DNA from: a candidate division TA06 bacterium
Lineage (GTDB): Bacteria; Hydrothermota; DG-26; E44-bin18; JADFOU01
Length of the DNA stretch: 15,644 bases
Direction of reading: 5' to 3'
Assembly: GCA_022562655.1 (NCBI GenBank)
Contig: JADFOU010000013.1
Span: 1-15,644 of the forward strand
A program made the translations under genes and the position numbers. Positions 1 to 6,107 of this stretch are shown here, piece after piece (position 1 is the first letter of the stretch; every line of letters begins with the position of its first letter). Under the pieces are notes generated by a model. It searched no databases and was not told the origin of the DNA. It was given only the letters and a program-made list of their open reading frames with translations.

Positions 1-21
1 ATTCAAGGAAAATGCAATTCC

Positions 22-288
22 CTATTTCATCCCCTCTCGAATTTTTCTCAGTTCTGGCACTTTTTCCCCCAGCTCGGATGCCTTTATGACATAACTGAGA
101 AGGGCAAGGATGGAGTGGGGGACATTATCCTCCTGTTTGTATATAGATTGATCTTGTCCCTCAATGTGATATCTCTGCCCCCAAGACCCGTCCTTCTTTT
201 TACAGAATAGAATGAATTGGGCAATCTCTCGAAGAAGAGCCAGGGACTCTTTTCGATAAGGTTCTTCTTCCGCCAACCGGACAAGCAT
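22..288 (-). CDS. C-terminal fragment of an unrecognised alpha-helical protein
   Basis: The 88-residue frame ends in TAG at 22-24. The protein is mostly amphipathic helix. A segment around residues 27-52 has the K-K-D-G-S-W-G character seen in alpha/alpha-barrel (six-hairpin glycosidase or epimerase-like) repeats, followed by an N-V-P-H-S-I-L-A-L-L helix. This fold resemblance is weak and no catalytic residue is recognisable. The first ATG (286-288) sits at the edge of a GC-rich repeat and has no Shine-Dalgarno sequence. The frame stays open upstream to 315 and then meets TAG at 316-318. Beyond that stop the same frame is open again from 423 (ATG), so the gene was probably longer and was interrupted by the repeat insertion. 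It is likely a truncated gene or pseudogene; an independent small protein is possible. Confidence 0.4.
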   Translation of the reverse strand: MLVRLAEEEPYRKESLALLREIAQFILFCKKKDGSWGQRYHIEGQDQSIYKQEDNVPHSILALLSYVIKASELGEKVPELRKIREGMK

Positions 289-389
289 CTTCGCAGCCGC
301 GCTCCGTCGCCGAAGCTATGGCCCGGCCTTCGCAGCCGCTTCGGCGCCTGCCTGCCGACAGGCAGGGAGTTGGCAGCGTAGGCGACCTC
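289..389. repeat. GC-rich inserted repeat with hairpin and direct repeats
   Basis: This block is far more GC-rich than its flanks. The 12-mer CTTCGCAGCCGC occurs at 289-300 and again at 328-339 as a direct repeat. A perfect hairpin follows at 347-366: 8-bp arms CCTGCCTG and CAGGCAGG around the loop CCGA. A weaker hairpin of similar design is at 4764-4783. The block separates two pieces of one open minus-strand frame, which suggests insertion into a gene. Small GC-rich hairpin repeats of this look are common in candidate-phylum genomes, but the family is not one I can name. The right boundary is approximate. Confidence 0.5.
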
Positions 390-412
390 CTGCCTCTACC
401 ACCTTACATTTC

Positions 413-602
413 TCATATTGCATCTTGAACTGTCTCTGACACTTCTCTTAATGCCTCTTCTGGCTCCTGCTGCAAGACCTGAGGCAAGGCGCTTCTGGAA
501 AAGGTGGGCAGGCGGCAAAGAGGATAAGCAAGAGGAGGAGAGTGTAAGAAATGTAAAAATTGTGAGGTGCGAATTGTGTTTCCGAAAGTTACGATACTTC
601 AT
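413..602 (-). pseudogene. Frameshifted lipoprotein gene remnant
   Basis: An ATG at 600-602 abuts the panD stop (TGAATG), the usual arrangement of a translationally coupled next gene. In that frame the protein opens with a basic, then hydrophobic stretch (MKYRNFRKHNSHLTIFTFLT). The coherent continuation is in the frame whose codons start at 546, 543 and so on: L-L-L-L-L-I-L-F-A-A-C, an excellent signal core and lipobox with the lipid-accepting Cys near 512. Further on, the plausible frame shifts again to an acidic helix (ALPQVLQQEPEEALREVSET...) that stops at TGA 413-415. Each step corresponds to one missing base. The first lies in a CTC-rich tract that is prone to slippage or sequencing error. 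No single frame gives a sensible protein. It could be a real pseudogene or an assembly indel pair. Confidence 0.4.
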
Positions 603-968
603 TCAACTATTCTTATCGTCTTTAAGGATTCGATTTCTCTCATCCATCCGAAGAATCTTCGGAGTATAGGTTCTGGCCTCTGCGGTATCGAGAAACCCAT
701 AGGAGATGATAATGATTGGATCCCCTACTTCTCCGAGTCGAGCGGCTCCTCCATTGAGTCTACAGATCCTGCTGCCTTTCTTCCCAGGCATCACATAGGT
801 CTCAAACCGTTCTCCATTGGCGACATTGACAACCTGAACGATCTCATTGGGAAAAATATCTGCCTTTTCCAGAATCTCAGCGTCGATCTCAATAGAGCCT
901 GCATAGTGGAGATTCACCCCAGTCACGTGGATCCCGTGAATCTTGGACTTACAGATGATCCTTTGCAT
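603..968 (-). CDS. panD: Aspartate 1-decarboxylase (pyruvoyl-dependent)
   Basis: The product decarboxylates L-aspartate to beta-alanine, the substrate of PanC in pantothenate (coenzyme A) synthesis, in the cytoplasm. The 121-residue length is normal for the family. The self-cleavage site H-Y-A-G-S lies at residues 21-25; cleavage between Gly24 and Ser25 generates the pyruvoyl group. Lys9, His11, Arg54, Thr57 and Tyr58, the conserved active-site positions, are all present. The ATG at 966-968 is preceded by GAAGAGAT, a weak ribosome-binding site. The gene lies 67 bp downstream of panC on the same strand, so the two are probably co-transcribed. Its stop codon touches the start of a decayed lipoprotein gene. 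The call is secure from motif content. Confidence 0.97.
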   Translation of the reverse strand: MQRIICKSKIHGIHVTGVNLHYAGSIEIDAEILEKADIFPNEIVQVVNVANGERFETYVMPGKKGSRICRLNGGAARLGEVGDPIIIISYGFLDTAEARTYTPKILRMDERNRILKDDKNS

Positions 969-1020
969 CCCGATCTCTTCAGAAAAAAAAGGGAAATTGG
1001 ATTACTGGTATTTCGTCGAT

Positions 1021-1041
1021 TTTAACCATTTTTATTTAACC
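1021..1041 (-). repeat. Heptamer-spaced GGTTAAA words at the panC stop
   Basis: On the minus strand the spacer begins GGTTAAA-TAAAAAT-GGTTAAA, three consecutive 7-nt words with the first and third identical. The TAA of the first word is the panC stop codon. Related words recur in other spacers of the window. Confidence 0.5.
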
Positions 1042-1896
1042 TTTCAACCGATGACCCGTTACAATGAGATTATCAATCAACCGAGTCTTCCCAATCCATA
1101 CAGCCAAAGCTACAAGGACCTCATCCTGTATGGGGTTCACCGGCTGTAGACTTTGGGGGTCAACAATCTCAATATAATCAATCTTTTCTCCCCCTTCTTG
1201 CGAGATCATCTCTCTCATCATCTCAATAATTTTTTTGGATTCCCTCTCGCCTCTCTCAATCATTGCCCGAGCTTTTAGGAGAGATTGATAGAGAATCTGA
1301 GCCTTTTCTCTCTCCTCCTTTGATAAATATTCGTTTCGAGAACTCATCGCCAACCCATCCCTCTCTCTTGCGGTAGGAGCAACAAGAATCTCGATATCGA
1401 AGGCAAGATCTTTTACCATTCTTTGAATGACAATAGCTTGCTGGGCATCCTTCTGTCCGAAGACGGCAACATGGGGCTTCACGATGTTGAAAAGTTTTGT
1501 TACGACCGTTGCTACCCCTCGAAGATATGCAGGCCGGAAAGGACCGCATAGACCCCCCGTCAACCCTTCTACATTGACATAGCTCTGATACCCAGGAGGA
1601 TACATCTCTTCACGAGAGGGGGTAAAGAGAATATCACAGCCCTCTTTTTCTGCAAGTTCCCGATCCCGACCCATATCCCGAGGGTAGCGGTCATAATCTT
1701 CATTGGGTCCAAACTGGGTAGGATTGATAAAGATGGAAACGATCGCGACATCGGATTTTTCTCTCGCGAGACGAAGGAGGGAAAGATGGCCTTCATGGAG
1801 ATAACCCATCGTGGGGACGAATCCAATCCGCTTTCCCTTTCGCCGAAGCTCATTGGATCTCTTCTGCATTTCTTTTTGACTTCTAAAGATCTCCAT
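1036..1896 (-). CDS. panC: Pantoate--beta-alanine ligase (pantothenate synthetase)
   Basis: The product joins pantoate and beta-alanine with ATP to give pantothenate, consuming the output of the adjacent panD. It belongs to the HIGH-motif nucleotidyltransferase superfamily: PTMGYLHEGH near residues 28-37 carries the HxGH signature, and the MSSRN segment in the middle of the protein is the KMSKS-like loop. The F-V-N/I-N-P-x-Q-F-G-P-x-E-D motif of the family is present as FINPTQFGPNEDY. Length (286 residues) is normal. I chose the ATG at 1894-1896; a GTG six bases upstream (1902) is equally possible, and the frame closes at TGA 1909-1911. Neither start has a nearby Shine-Dalgarno sequence. The only good one, AAGGAGG, overlaps the end of the upstream kinase gene and is separated from the start by a 17-nt palindrome. 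Confidence 0.97.
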   Translation of the reverse strand: MEIFRSQKEMQKRSNELRRKGKRIGFVPTMGYLHEGHLSLLRLAREKSDVAIVSIFINPTQFGPNEDYDRYPRDMGRDRELAEKEGCDILFTPSREEMYPPGYQSYVNVEGLTGGLCGPFRPAYLRGVATVVTKLFNIVKPHVAVFGQKDAQQAIVIQRMVKDLAFDIEILVAPTARERDGLAMSSRNEYLSKEEREKAQILYQSLLKARAMIERGERESKKIIEMMREMISQEGGEKIDYIEIVDPQSLQPVNPIQDEVLVALAVWIGKTRLIDNLIVTGHRLKG

Positions 1897-1918
1897 AACC
1901 ACGAGATTTCACAGATTT

Positions 1919-1935
1919 CCACCCGAATCGGGTGG
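1919..1935. repeat. 17-nt palindrome between kinase stop and panC start
   Basis: On the minus strand, CCACCCGA-T-TCGGGTGG directly follows the TAA of the deoxynucleoside kinase gene. The arms are 8 bp with a single central base. Its core CCCGATTCGGG is the same as that of the repeated palindromes at 7143, 9763 and 10150. Confidence 0.65.
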
Positions 1936-2577
1936 TTACCTCCTTGGGGCAGGGACATAAAATCGAGTCCCAGAGAAGGGGCGCTGGATTTCCTGATAGA
2001 GGTCTTCAAAATCCTCTTCCTTTCGAACAAAGTCAATCTCTTCTACGTTTACCACCAGAAGAGGGGTCGCATCAAAGTGAAAGAAGAAACGATTGTAGGA
2101 TTCACTAAGTTCTACCAGATACTCCAACTGGATCTCCTGCTCATAGGGACGTCCCCTCTCCTGAATACGTCTCATCAATTCTCGGGGTGTGGCTTGAAGG
2201 TAAATAACGAAGTCAGGTGTTGGAGCATCCTTTTCAATAAAACTGAAAATCCGTTCGTATAGGGTGAGTTCATGGTCGTCTAGATTGAGATAAGCAAAAA
2301 TCTTCTCCTTGGCAAAGAGATAATCGGTTACCACCCGTTGACTGAAGAGATCCATCTGAGAGAGTTCCCTCTGCTGACGGTGACGGGAAAGGAGGAAGAA
2401 GAGTTGGGTCTGAAGGGCATAAGTCTTCATATCTCGATAAAAACTGGAGAGGAAAGGGTTTTCGTCTACTTCCTCAAGAATTAACCTTGCACGAAGCCTC
2501 TTTGCGAGCCTCTTTGCCAAAGCTGTCTTTCCCACACCAATGACACCCTCAATGGAGACATATCTCCACTCTGCCAT
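1936..2577 (-). CDS. Deoxynucleoside kinase (dAK/dGK family)
   Basis: The product is predicted to phosphorylate deoxynucleosides at the 5' position in nucleotide salvage. The P-loop GVIGVGKT lies at residues 11-18. The acidic pair E35-E36 followed by D-E-N-P-F-L matches the region that binds the nucleoside in this family, V-V-T-D-Y-L-F-A-K-E-K-I-F-A corresponds to the D-R/Y-S segment, and R-I-Q-E-R-G-R-P-Y-E-Q is the arginine-rich LID. The 213-residue length is typical. Base specificity cannot be read from the sequence. The gene overlaps the end of folK by 29 nt, so translation is probably coupled, and no Shine-Dalgarno sequence precedes its ATG. The last codons and stop (CCA AGG AGG TAA) contain an AAGGAGG that could serve panC. 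Confidence 0.9.
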   Translation of the reverse strand: MAEWRYVSIEGVIGVGKTALAKRLAKRLRARLILEEVDENPFLSSFYRDMKTYALQTQLFFLLSRHRQQRELSQMDLFSQRVVTDYLFAKEKIFAYLNLDDHELTLYERIFSFIEKDAPTPDFVIYLQATPRELMRRIQERGRPYEQEIQLEYLVELSESYNRFFFHFDATPLLVVNVEEIDFVRKEEDFEDLYQEIQRPFSGTRFYVPAPRR

Positions 2578-3055
2578 GAGACTGTTCGTTTTTTAAGAAA
2601 TGGAGAAAATCCTTTATCGGCCGTTTAAAATAGGGATGAATCACCTCTGGAACAAGTTCTAATAGAGGAAGAAGGACAAATTTCCGTCTGTGCAGTACGG
2701 GATGAGGCAAAATGAGTTCACCTGGGGCGGACTCTTTCATGACGACACTTTCATAAAGCAAGAGATCGAGATCAATGATGCGGGGACCCCACCTTTTCCC
2801 CCTTCCCCTTCCCAATCCCTTTTCAATAGAGAGTAGCCGGTGGAGAAGATCCTTCGGAGAAAGGTAGGTCTCCATTTCCAGGACTCCATTCAAATACCGT
2901 GGCTGCTCTCTGACGCCCCAAGGATCACTCTCATAGAGGGATGAAACTCGGAGAACTTGAATCCCTTTCTCTTTTCTCATCAGGGCTATGGATTTCGCAA
3001 TATTTTCACGACGATCTCCAAGATTGGAACCGATACCGATATAAGCAATGGACAT
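2549..3055 (-). CDS. folK: 2-amino-4-hydroxy-6-hydroxymethyldihydropteridine diphosphokinase
   Basis: The product transfers pyrophosphate from ATP to 6-hydroxymethyl-7,8-dihydropterin in folate synthesis. The N-terminal G-S-N-L-G-D-R motif (about residues 8-14), the S-S-L-Y-E-S-D-P-W-G segment and the family signature R-W-G-P-R-I-I-D-L-D-L-L are intact, and L-P-H-P-x-L-x-x-R-x-F-V-L-x-P-L-x-E follows as expected. The ATG at 3053-3055 gives 168 residues beginning MSIAYIGIGSNLGDR. A TTG two codons upstream is possible but would only add residues before a standard start. The gene overlaps the downstream kinase by 29 nt. Upstream it is separated from PorX by an unusual 70-nt heptamer hairpin that ends nine bases before this start, and no clear ribosome-binding site is visible. 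Confidence 0.96.
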   Translation of the reverse strand: MSIAYIGIGSNLGDRRENIAKSIALMRKEKGIQVLRVSSLYESDPWGVREQPRYLNGVLEMETYLSPKDLLHRLLSIEKGLGRGRGKRWGPRIIDLDLLLYESVVMKESAPGELILPHPVLHRRKFVLLPLLELVPEVIHPYFKRPIKDFLHFLKNEQSHGRVEICLH

Positions 3056-3064
3056 AATCAAAAT

Positions 3065-3134
3065 CAGACTTTGGACAATAGACTTTAGACATTAGACTTA
3101 AGTCCAAAGTCCAGAGTCTATAGTCTATGGTCTA
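3065..3134. repeat. Ten-unit heptamer inverted repeat (5 direct + 5 inverted)
   Basis: Read on the minus strand, the 70 nt divide exactly into ten 7-nt units: TAGACCA, TAGACTA, TAGACTC, TGGACTT, TGGACTT, then AAGTCTA, ATGTCTA, AAGTCTA, TTGTCCA, AAGTCTG. The second five are reverse-complement versions of the first five, so the whole forms an imperfect hairpin of about 35 bp with its turn at the middle. GACTTTGGAC (3067-3076) and GTCCAAAGTC (3102-3111) are exact inverted copies. It starts four bases after the PorX stop codon and fills almost the whole PorX-folK spacer. Confidence 0.85.
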
Positions 3135-3138
3135 TTTT

Positions 3139-4713
3139 TCACGTAGGTGTAAGGGTCGCAATGGGAAGAATCATTTCCTCCATAGAAATCCCTCCATGCT
3201 GAAGGGTATCTTTATATCTCTTCTCATATCGTTGAAAATGGGTAGGATAAACGAAAAAATAATCTTCTTTGGCGATACAATACCGCGTATCCTGTCCCTC
3301 CAGTGGAAGTTGAAGTCTCTCTGGATCTTTGATGAAGAAGGCATGTTTCTCATCACAGCGAAGGGCACTCCCGTATTTAAATCGAAGATTGGAGGAGATC
3401 GTCTTCCCTCCATAAATGGGCGTCGCCCGGCCACACCGAATGGAGCCGTGATCTGTGGTCAGAATGACGGTCATCTTCTGACGAGAGCAGATCTGAAGAA
3501 TCGATAGAAAGGGGGAATGAAGAAACCAAGAATGAGTGAGGGAGCGAAAGGCACCCTCATCCGGTGTCACTTCCTGGAGGAGTTTTGAATTTCCTCTGTG
3601 ATGGGTGAGGAGATCCACAAAATTGGCAACGATTGCGATGAGAGGCATGGAAGTTAGGGAGGAAAATTTCTCCTTCAATTGCTGGGAATGTGCCAAGTCA
3701 TATATCTTAAAATATTTTGGATTGGGTTGTATGGAAACTCCTTTCCGTTTCAAGAGAAGCTGGAGAAAAGTTTCCTCATAACGGTTCTGGCTCACCTCGC
3801 TCCCCGTCTCCCAATATTGGGGATACATCTTTTTGATCTGATCGGGAAAAAGTCCACTGAAAATTGCATTTCGGGAGTAAGGAGTAGCGGTGGGAAGGAT
3901 AGAATAGTAATACTCCTTCTTGACCTTGAAGTATTCTTTCAAAAGTGGCTCAATGGCTAAATACTGATCCAAACGGAGACAATCGAGGAGGAAGAAGAGA
4001 ACTTTTTCACCATTCTGGAGATAGGGAAAGAGAAAAGCTTCTAAAATTTGTGGGGAGAGAAGGGGAAAATCCTTTTGATTTCGGATTTCACCACTCCCCA
4101 CTGCCTTGACCCACTCTTCATAATTTTCCTCTACATATTTGCAGAACTCAGAATTGCAGAGAGCCTTTAGGTCTTTATGAGTCACGCGAAGATCCTCCTC
4201 TTGAAGCTGGTCAATGAGAAGATCCCACTCCACCAGCCGCTGGTAGATCAAAAGCCACTCCCGCCAATCCGGAGAGGAAGCTCGACGTTCGCTGATCTCC
4301 TGATAAACCTGAGCATAATTTTGACCCATTCTCTCTCCCATGATATCCTTCTTCTCTAAAACTCTCTTGAGAAGAGAAGTCAATTGTCGAGGGTTGATGG
4401 GTTTAATCAAAAAATCATCGATCCCCTTTCCAAAGGCTTCATCCATCAATGGCTCCTCCTCACTCTTGGTCACCATAATCACAGGGAGGTTAGGATCTAT
4501 CCTCTTCAATTCTATAAGGGTTGCCATCCCATCCATCCCTGGCATCATCTGATCCAGAAGCACGAGATCGTAAGGTTCTTTCTGGACGAGGGAGATCGCA
4601 TCGGCTCCATGAGAAGCGCTATGAACGATATATCCCCGGTCCTTAAGAAAAAGGAGATGGGGTTTTAGAAACTCTACCTCATCATCCACCCAGAGAATCT
4701 TTTTCTCTCTCAT
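3139..4713 (-). CDS. porX: PorX-type response regulator with PglZ output domain
   Basis: This is a two-domain regulator of the PorX family, the known controller of T9SS gene expression in Bacteroidota. The receiver domain covers about residues 1-122: acidic pair D10-D11, phospho-acceptor D54, T82 and K104 are all present. A helical linker (about 123-235) precedes a PglZ domain of the alkaline-phosphatase superfamily. Its putative metal and nucleophile positions are visible: D244 and D249 (LLDCLRLDQ), T275/T277 (PTATPYSRNAIFSG), D367 with H371 (NFVDLLTH), D421-H422 (TTDHGS) and H506 (HGGISMEE). Characterised PorX proteins are reported to bind zinc and hydrolyse oligonucleotides. The 524-residue length fits the family. 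The start ATG (4711-4713) lacks a clear Shine-Dalgarno sequence. The gene follows a histidine kinase, unlike many Bacteroidota where the partner is unlinked. No DNA-binding domain is seen. Confidence 0.9.
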   Translation of the reverse strand: MREKKILWVDDEVEFLKPHLLFLKDRGYIVHSASHGADAISLVQKEPYDLVLLDQMMPGMDGMATLIELKRIDPNLPVIMVTKSEEEPLMDEAFGKGIDDFLIKPINPRQLTSLLKRVLEKKDIMGERMGQNYAQVYQEISERRASSPDWREWLLIYQRLVEWDLLIDQLQEEDLRVTHKDLKALCNSEFCKYVEENYEEWVKAVGSGEIRNQKDFPLLSPQILEAFLFPYLQNGEKVLFFLLDCLRLDQYLAIEPLLKEYFKVKKEYYYSILPTATPYSRNAIFSGLFPDQIKKMYPQYWETGSEVSQNRYEETFLQLLLKRKGVSIQPNPKYFKIYDLAHSQQLKEKFSSLTSMPLIAIVANFVDLLTHHRGNSKLLQEVTPDEGAFRSLTHSWFLHSPFLSILQICSRQKMTVILTTDHGSIRCGRATPIYGGKTISSNLRFKYGSALRCDEKHAFFIKDPERLQLPLEGQDTRYCIAKEDYFFVYPTHFQRYEKRYKDTLQHGGISMEEMILPIATLTPT

Positions 4714-4735
4714 TTTTATGGTTAACTCGTTACAG

Positions 4736-4749
4736 GGTTAAATTTAACC
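4736..4749. promoter_or_regulatory. Perfect 14-bp palindrome upstream of porX (possible operator)
   Basis: GGTTAAATTTAACC is a perfect palindrome lying 22 bp upstream of the PorX start codon. A further GGTTAA half-site is at 4720-4725. The position suits an operator, but no promoter could be assigned with confidence, and GGTTAAA words also occur in other spacers without palindromic arrangement. Confidence 0.35.
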
Positions 4750-4763
4750 GAATCGAAGTCTGT

Positions 4764-4783
4764 CCTGCCCGCCCGTGGGTAGG
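4764..4783. repeat. GC-rich hairpin, relative of the repeat at 347-366
   Basis: CCTGCCC and GGGTAGG pair over seven positions (one G-T) around a six-base loop. The arm starts with the same CCTGCC as the hairpin at 347-366 and has the same layout, so both probably belong to one dispersed repeat family. Confidence 0.45.
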
Positions 4784-4857
4784 GTAAAGGGAGAATCGGG
4801 CTCGGGGCGTCAGGCCAGGGATCTCCGTTGCTCAACAGCCAAACCACCCAGTAGGAG

Positions 4858-4878
4858 AATTACCAATCACCAATTACC
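4858..4878. repeat. Three tandem AATTACC-type heptamers
   Basis: The units are AATTACC, AATCACC and AATTACC, exactly 7 nt each. On the minus strand this reads GGTAATT-GGTGATT-GGTAATT, and the first TAA is the stop codon of the histidine kinase gene. Confidence 0.6.
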
Positions 4879-6106
4879 GATTTATCGGTAGCGCCATCAA
4901 GAAGGTACTTCCCTCTCCGAGTTGGCTTGATTCGAGGGTCAAACGGCCGTTGTGGTATGTCTCAATGATTCGTTTGGCGAGAGGAAGTCCCAGACCCCAT
5001 CCGAAATTCTTGGTCGAATATCCCGGACGGAATATCCTCCGACGCTCCTCTCGACTTACTCCCCGACCCGAATCCTTAACCCGAATCTCAAGCCACTTCC
5101 CATTCGACCTCGCAGTCACCTCTATCCTTCCTTCCACCTCAGTGATAGCATCAATACCATTTTTGATGAGATTCTCCAGGGCCCAGGTGAAGATCTCGCC
5201 ATCTACCTTCACAGAAGGGAGAGGGTTAAGGGGGGCTATGATCTGGATCTTTTTCCCGTAACGGGGAAGTCTCCCCCGAAAATACTGACAGGCTTCTCGA
5301 ATGAGAAGAAGAACATCCTGCTCCTGGTAAGTGGGTGGAGATCCGATCTTGCTGAATCGAGAGGTGATCCCTTGAAGGCGTGAAATGTCCTTCTCCATTT
5401 CTTCCAACGCTTCCTTCGATTCTCCTCCCTTATCCCGAATCACCTCAATCCATCCCATAAGGGAGGAGAGGGGGGTTCCCAATTGATGAGCGGTCTCCTT
5501 TGCCATCCCCAGCCAGATATAGTTCTCTTCAGCCCGCCGGACCGTCCTGAACCCGATGAATCCCAGTAAAGCGAAGAGAGCAATGACGAAAAGCTGAATA
5601 AAGGGCGCCCATCTGAGGATTTTCACTCCCTTCGGCTCTCCGTAGTGGACATACCCTAAGATACCAGCCCCTTCCACTTTAATGGGAATGGGGGGATTCT
5701 TCCGGTCGAGGCGAGAGATGATTTTGAACAACTTCCCGATGGGACCTGCAGGAGGATTTTGAGGATCTACACCCTCCAATTCCTCTATAGAGTTCTGGGG
5801 TAGATGCATACCGACATTTCGCCAAGTTCGGGGAATCCCCTTATCATCGGTAAAGATCACAGGAAAATCAATCTTCTGAATTACCTCTTCAAAGATGATC
5901 TCGGTATCGAGTGAGGCTTGGGGACTCACCGAAGAGCCAGCCTTGGTATAGAACTCTGCAATGATCCTCGAGAGGATCCTAACGGGTTCTTCTAATTGGC
6001 GAATGAGGCTCTGGGTATAGAGGAAGGACCCGAGGGCGATGATCAACGCTCCCAAAAAGAGATAACCTTTTAACAGACCGGGGACTCCCCAAGGATTCCT
6101 TTTCAT
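4874..6106 (-). CDS. Membrane sensor histidine kinase, likely PorX partner (PorY-like role)
   Basis: This is an inner-membrane sensor kinase. One transmembrane helix lies near residues 11-33 and a second near 166-188, enclosing about 130 extracytoplasmic residues with a PAS-like stretch (FPVIFTDDKGIPRTW). The dimerisation/phospho-acceptor motif A-K-E-T-A-H-Q-L-G-T-P-L-S-S-L-M-G-W carries His at residue 207 and is the form I associate with Bacteroidota kinases. The ATPase domain shows the N box (ENLIKNGIDA), G1 (DSGRG) and G2 (GWGLGLPLAKRI). I chose the ATG at 6104-6106 (410 residues); a TTG four codons upstream (6118) is possible. It lies between a diguanylate cyclase and the PorX gene on the same strand, so phosphorylation of PorX D54 is the natural inference. 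The PorY label itself is not proven. Confidence 0.88.
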   Translation of the reverse strand: MKRNPWGVPGLLKGYLFLGALIIALGSFLYTQSLIRQLEEPVRILSRIIAEFYTKAGSSVSPQASLDTEIIFEEVIQKIDFPVIFTDDKGIPRTWRNVGMHLPQNSIEELEGVDPQNPPAGPIGKLFKIISRLDRKNPPIPIKVEGAGILGYVHYGEPKGVKILRWAPFIQLFVIALFALLGFIGFRTVRRAEENYIWLGMAKETAHQLGTPLSSLMGWIEVIRDKGGESKEALEEMEKDISRLQGITSRFSKIGSPPTYQEQDVLLLIREACQYFRGRLPRYGKKIQIIAPLNPLPSVKVDGEIFTWALENLIKNGIDAITEVEGRIEVTARSNGKWLEIRVKDSGRGVSREERRRIFRPGYSTKNFGWGLGLPLAKRIIETYHNGRLTLESSQLGEGSTFLMALPINR

Positions 6107-6107
6107 A

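Larger units (their letters stand above)
4714..4873. other. Histidine kinase-PorX spacer
   Basis: This 160-nt gap has no convincing gene. It holds a perfect 14-nt palindrome, a GC-rich hairpin resembling the one near 347, and at its left end heptamer words that run into the kinase stop. The middle part (about 4785-4850) is GC-rich and unexplained. No consensus promoter was found. Confidence 0.5.

Noticed and set aside
289..389. Insertion sequence or integron site
   Set aside because: There is no transposase fragment, terminal inverted repeat or clear target duplication; only short repeats and a hairpin can be shown.
531..548. Programmed ribosomal frameshift in the CTC-rich tract
   Set aside because: There is no slippery heptamer of the usual type, and a second shift would still be needed downstream; decay or an assembly indel is simpler.
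396..602. 68-residue minus-strand frame read as a single protein
   Set aside because: Only its first 20 residues look natural; the hydrophobic signal core and the later helix are in other frames, so it is described as a frameshifted remnant.
567..1025. 152-residue plus-strand open frame
   Set aside because: Complement of panD, which has all its active-site residues; the plus frame has no family resemblance.
3065..3134. CRISPR array or ordinary terminator
   Set aside because: Units are 7 nt with no spacers, which rules out CRISPR. There is no GC-rich stem followed by a U-tract, so an intrinsic terminator is not supported.
4785..4850. Riboswitch or small RNA in the GC-rich part of the kinase-PorX spacer
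   Set aside because: No known conserved core could be recognised and no promoter or terminator surrounds it.
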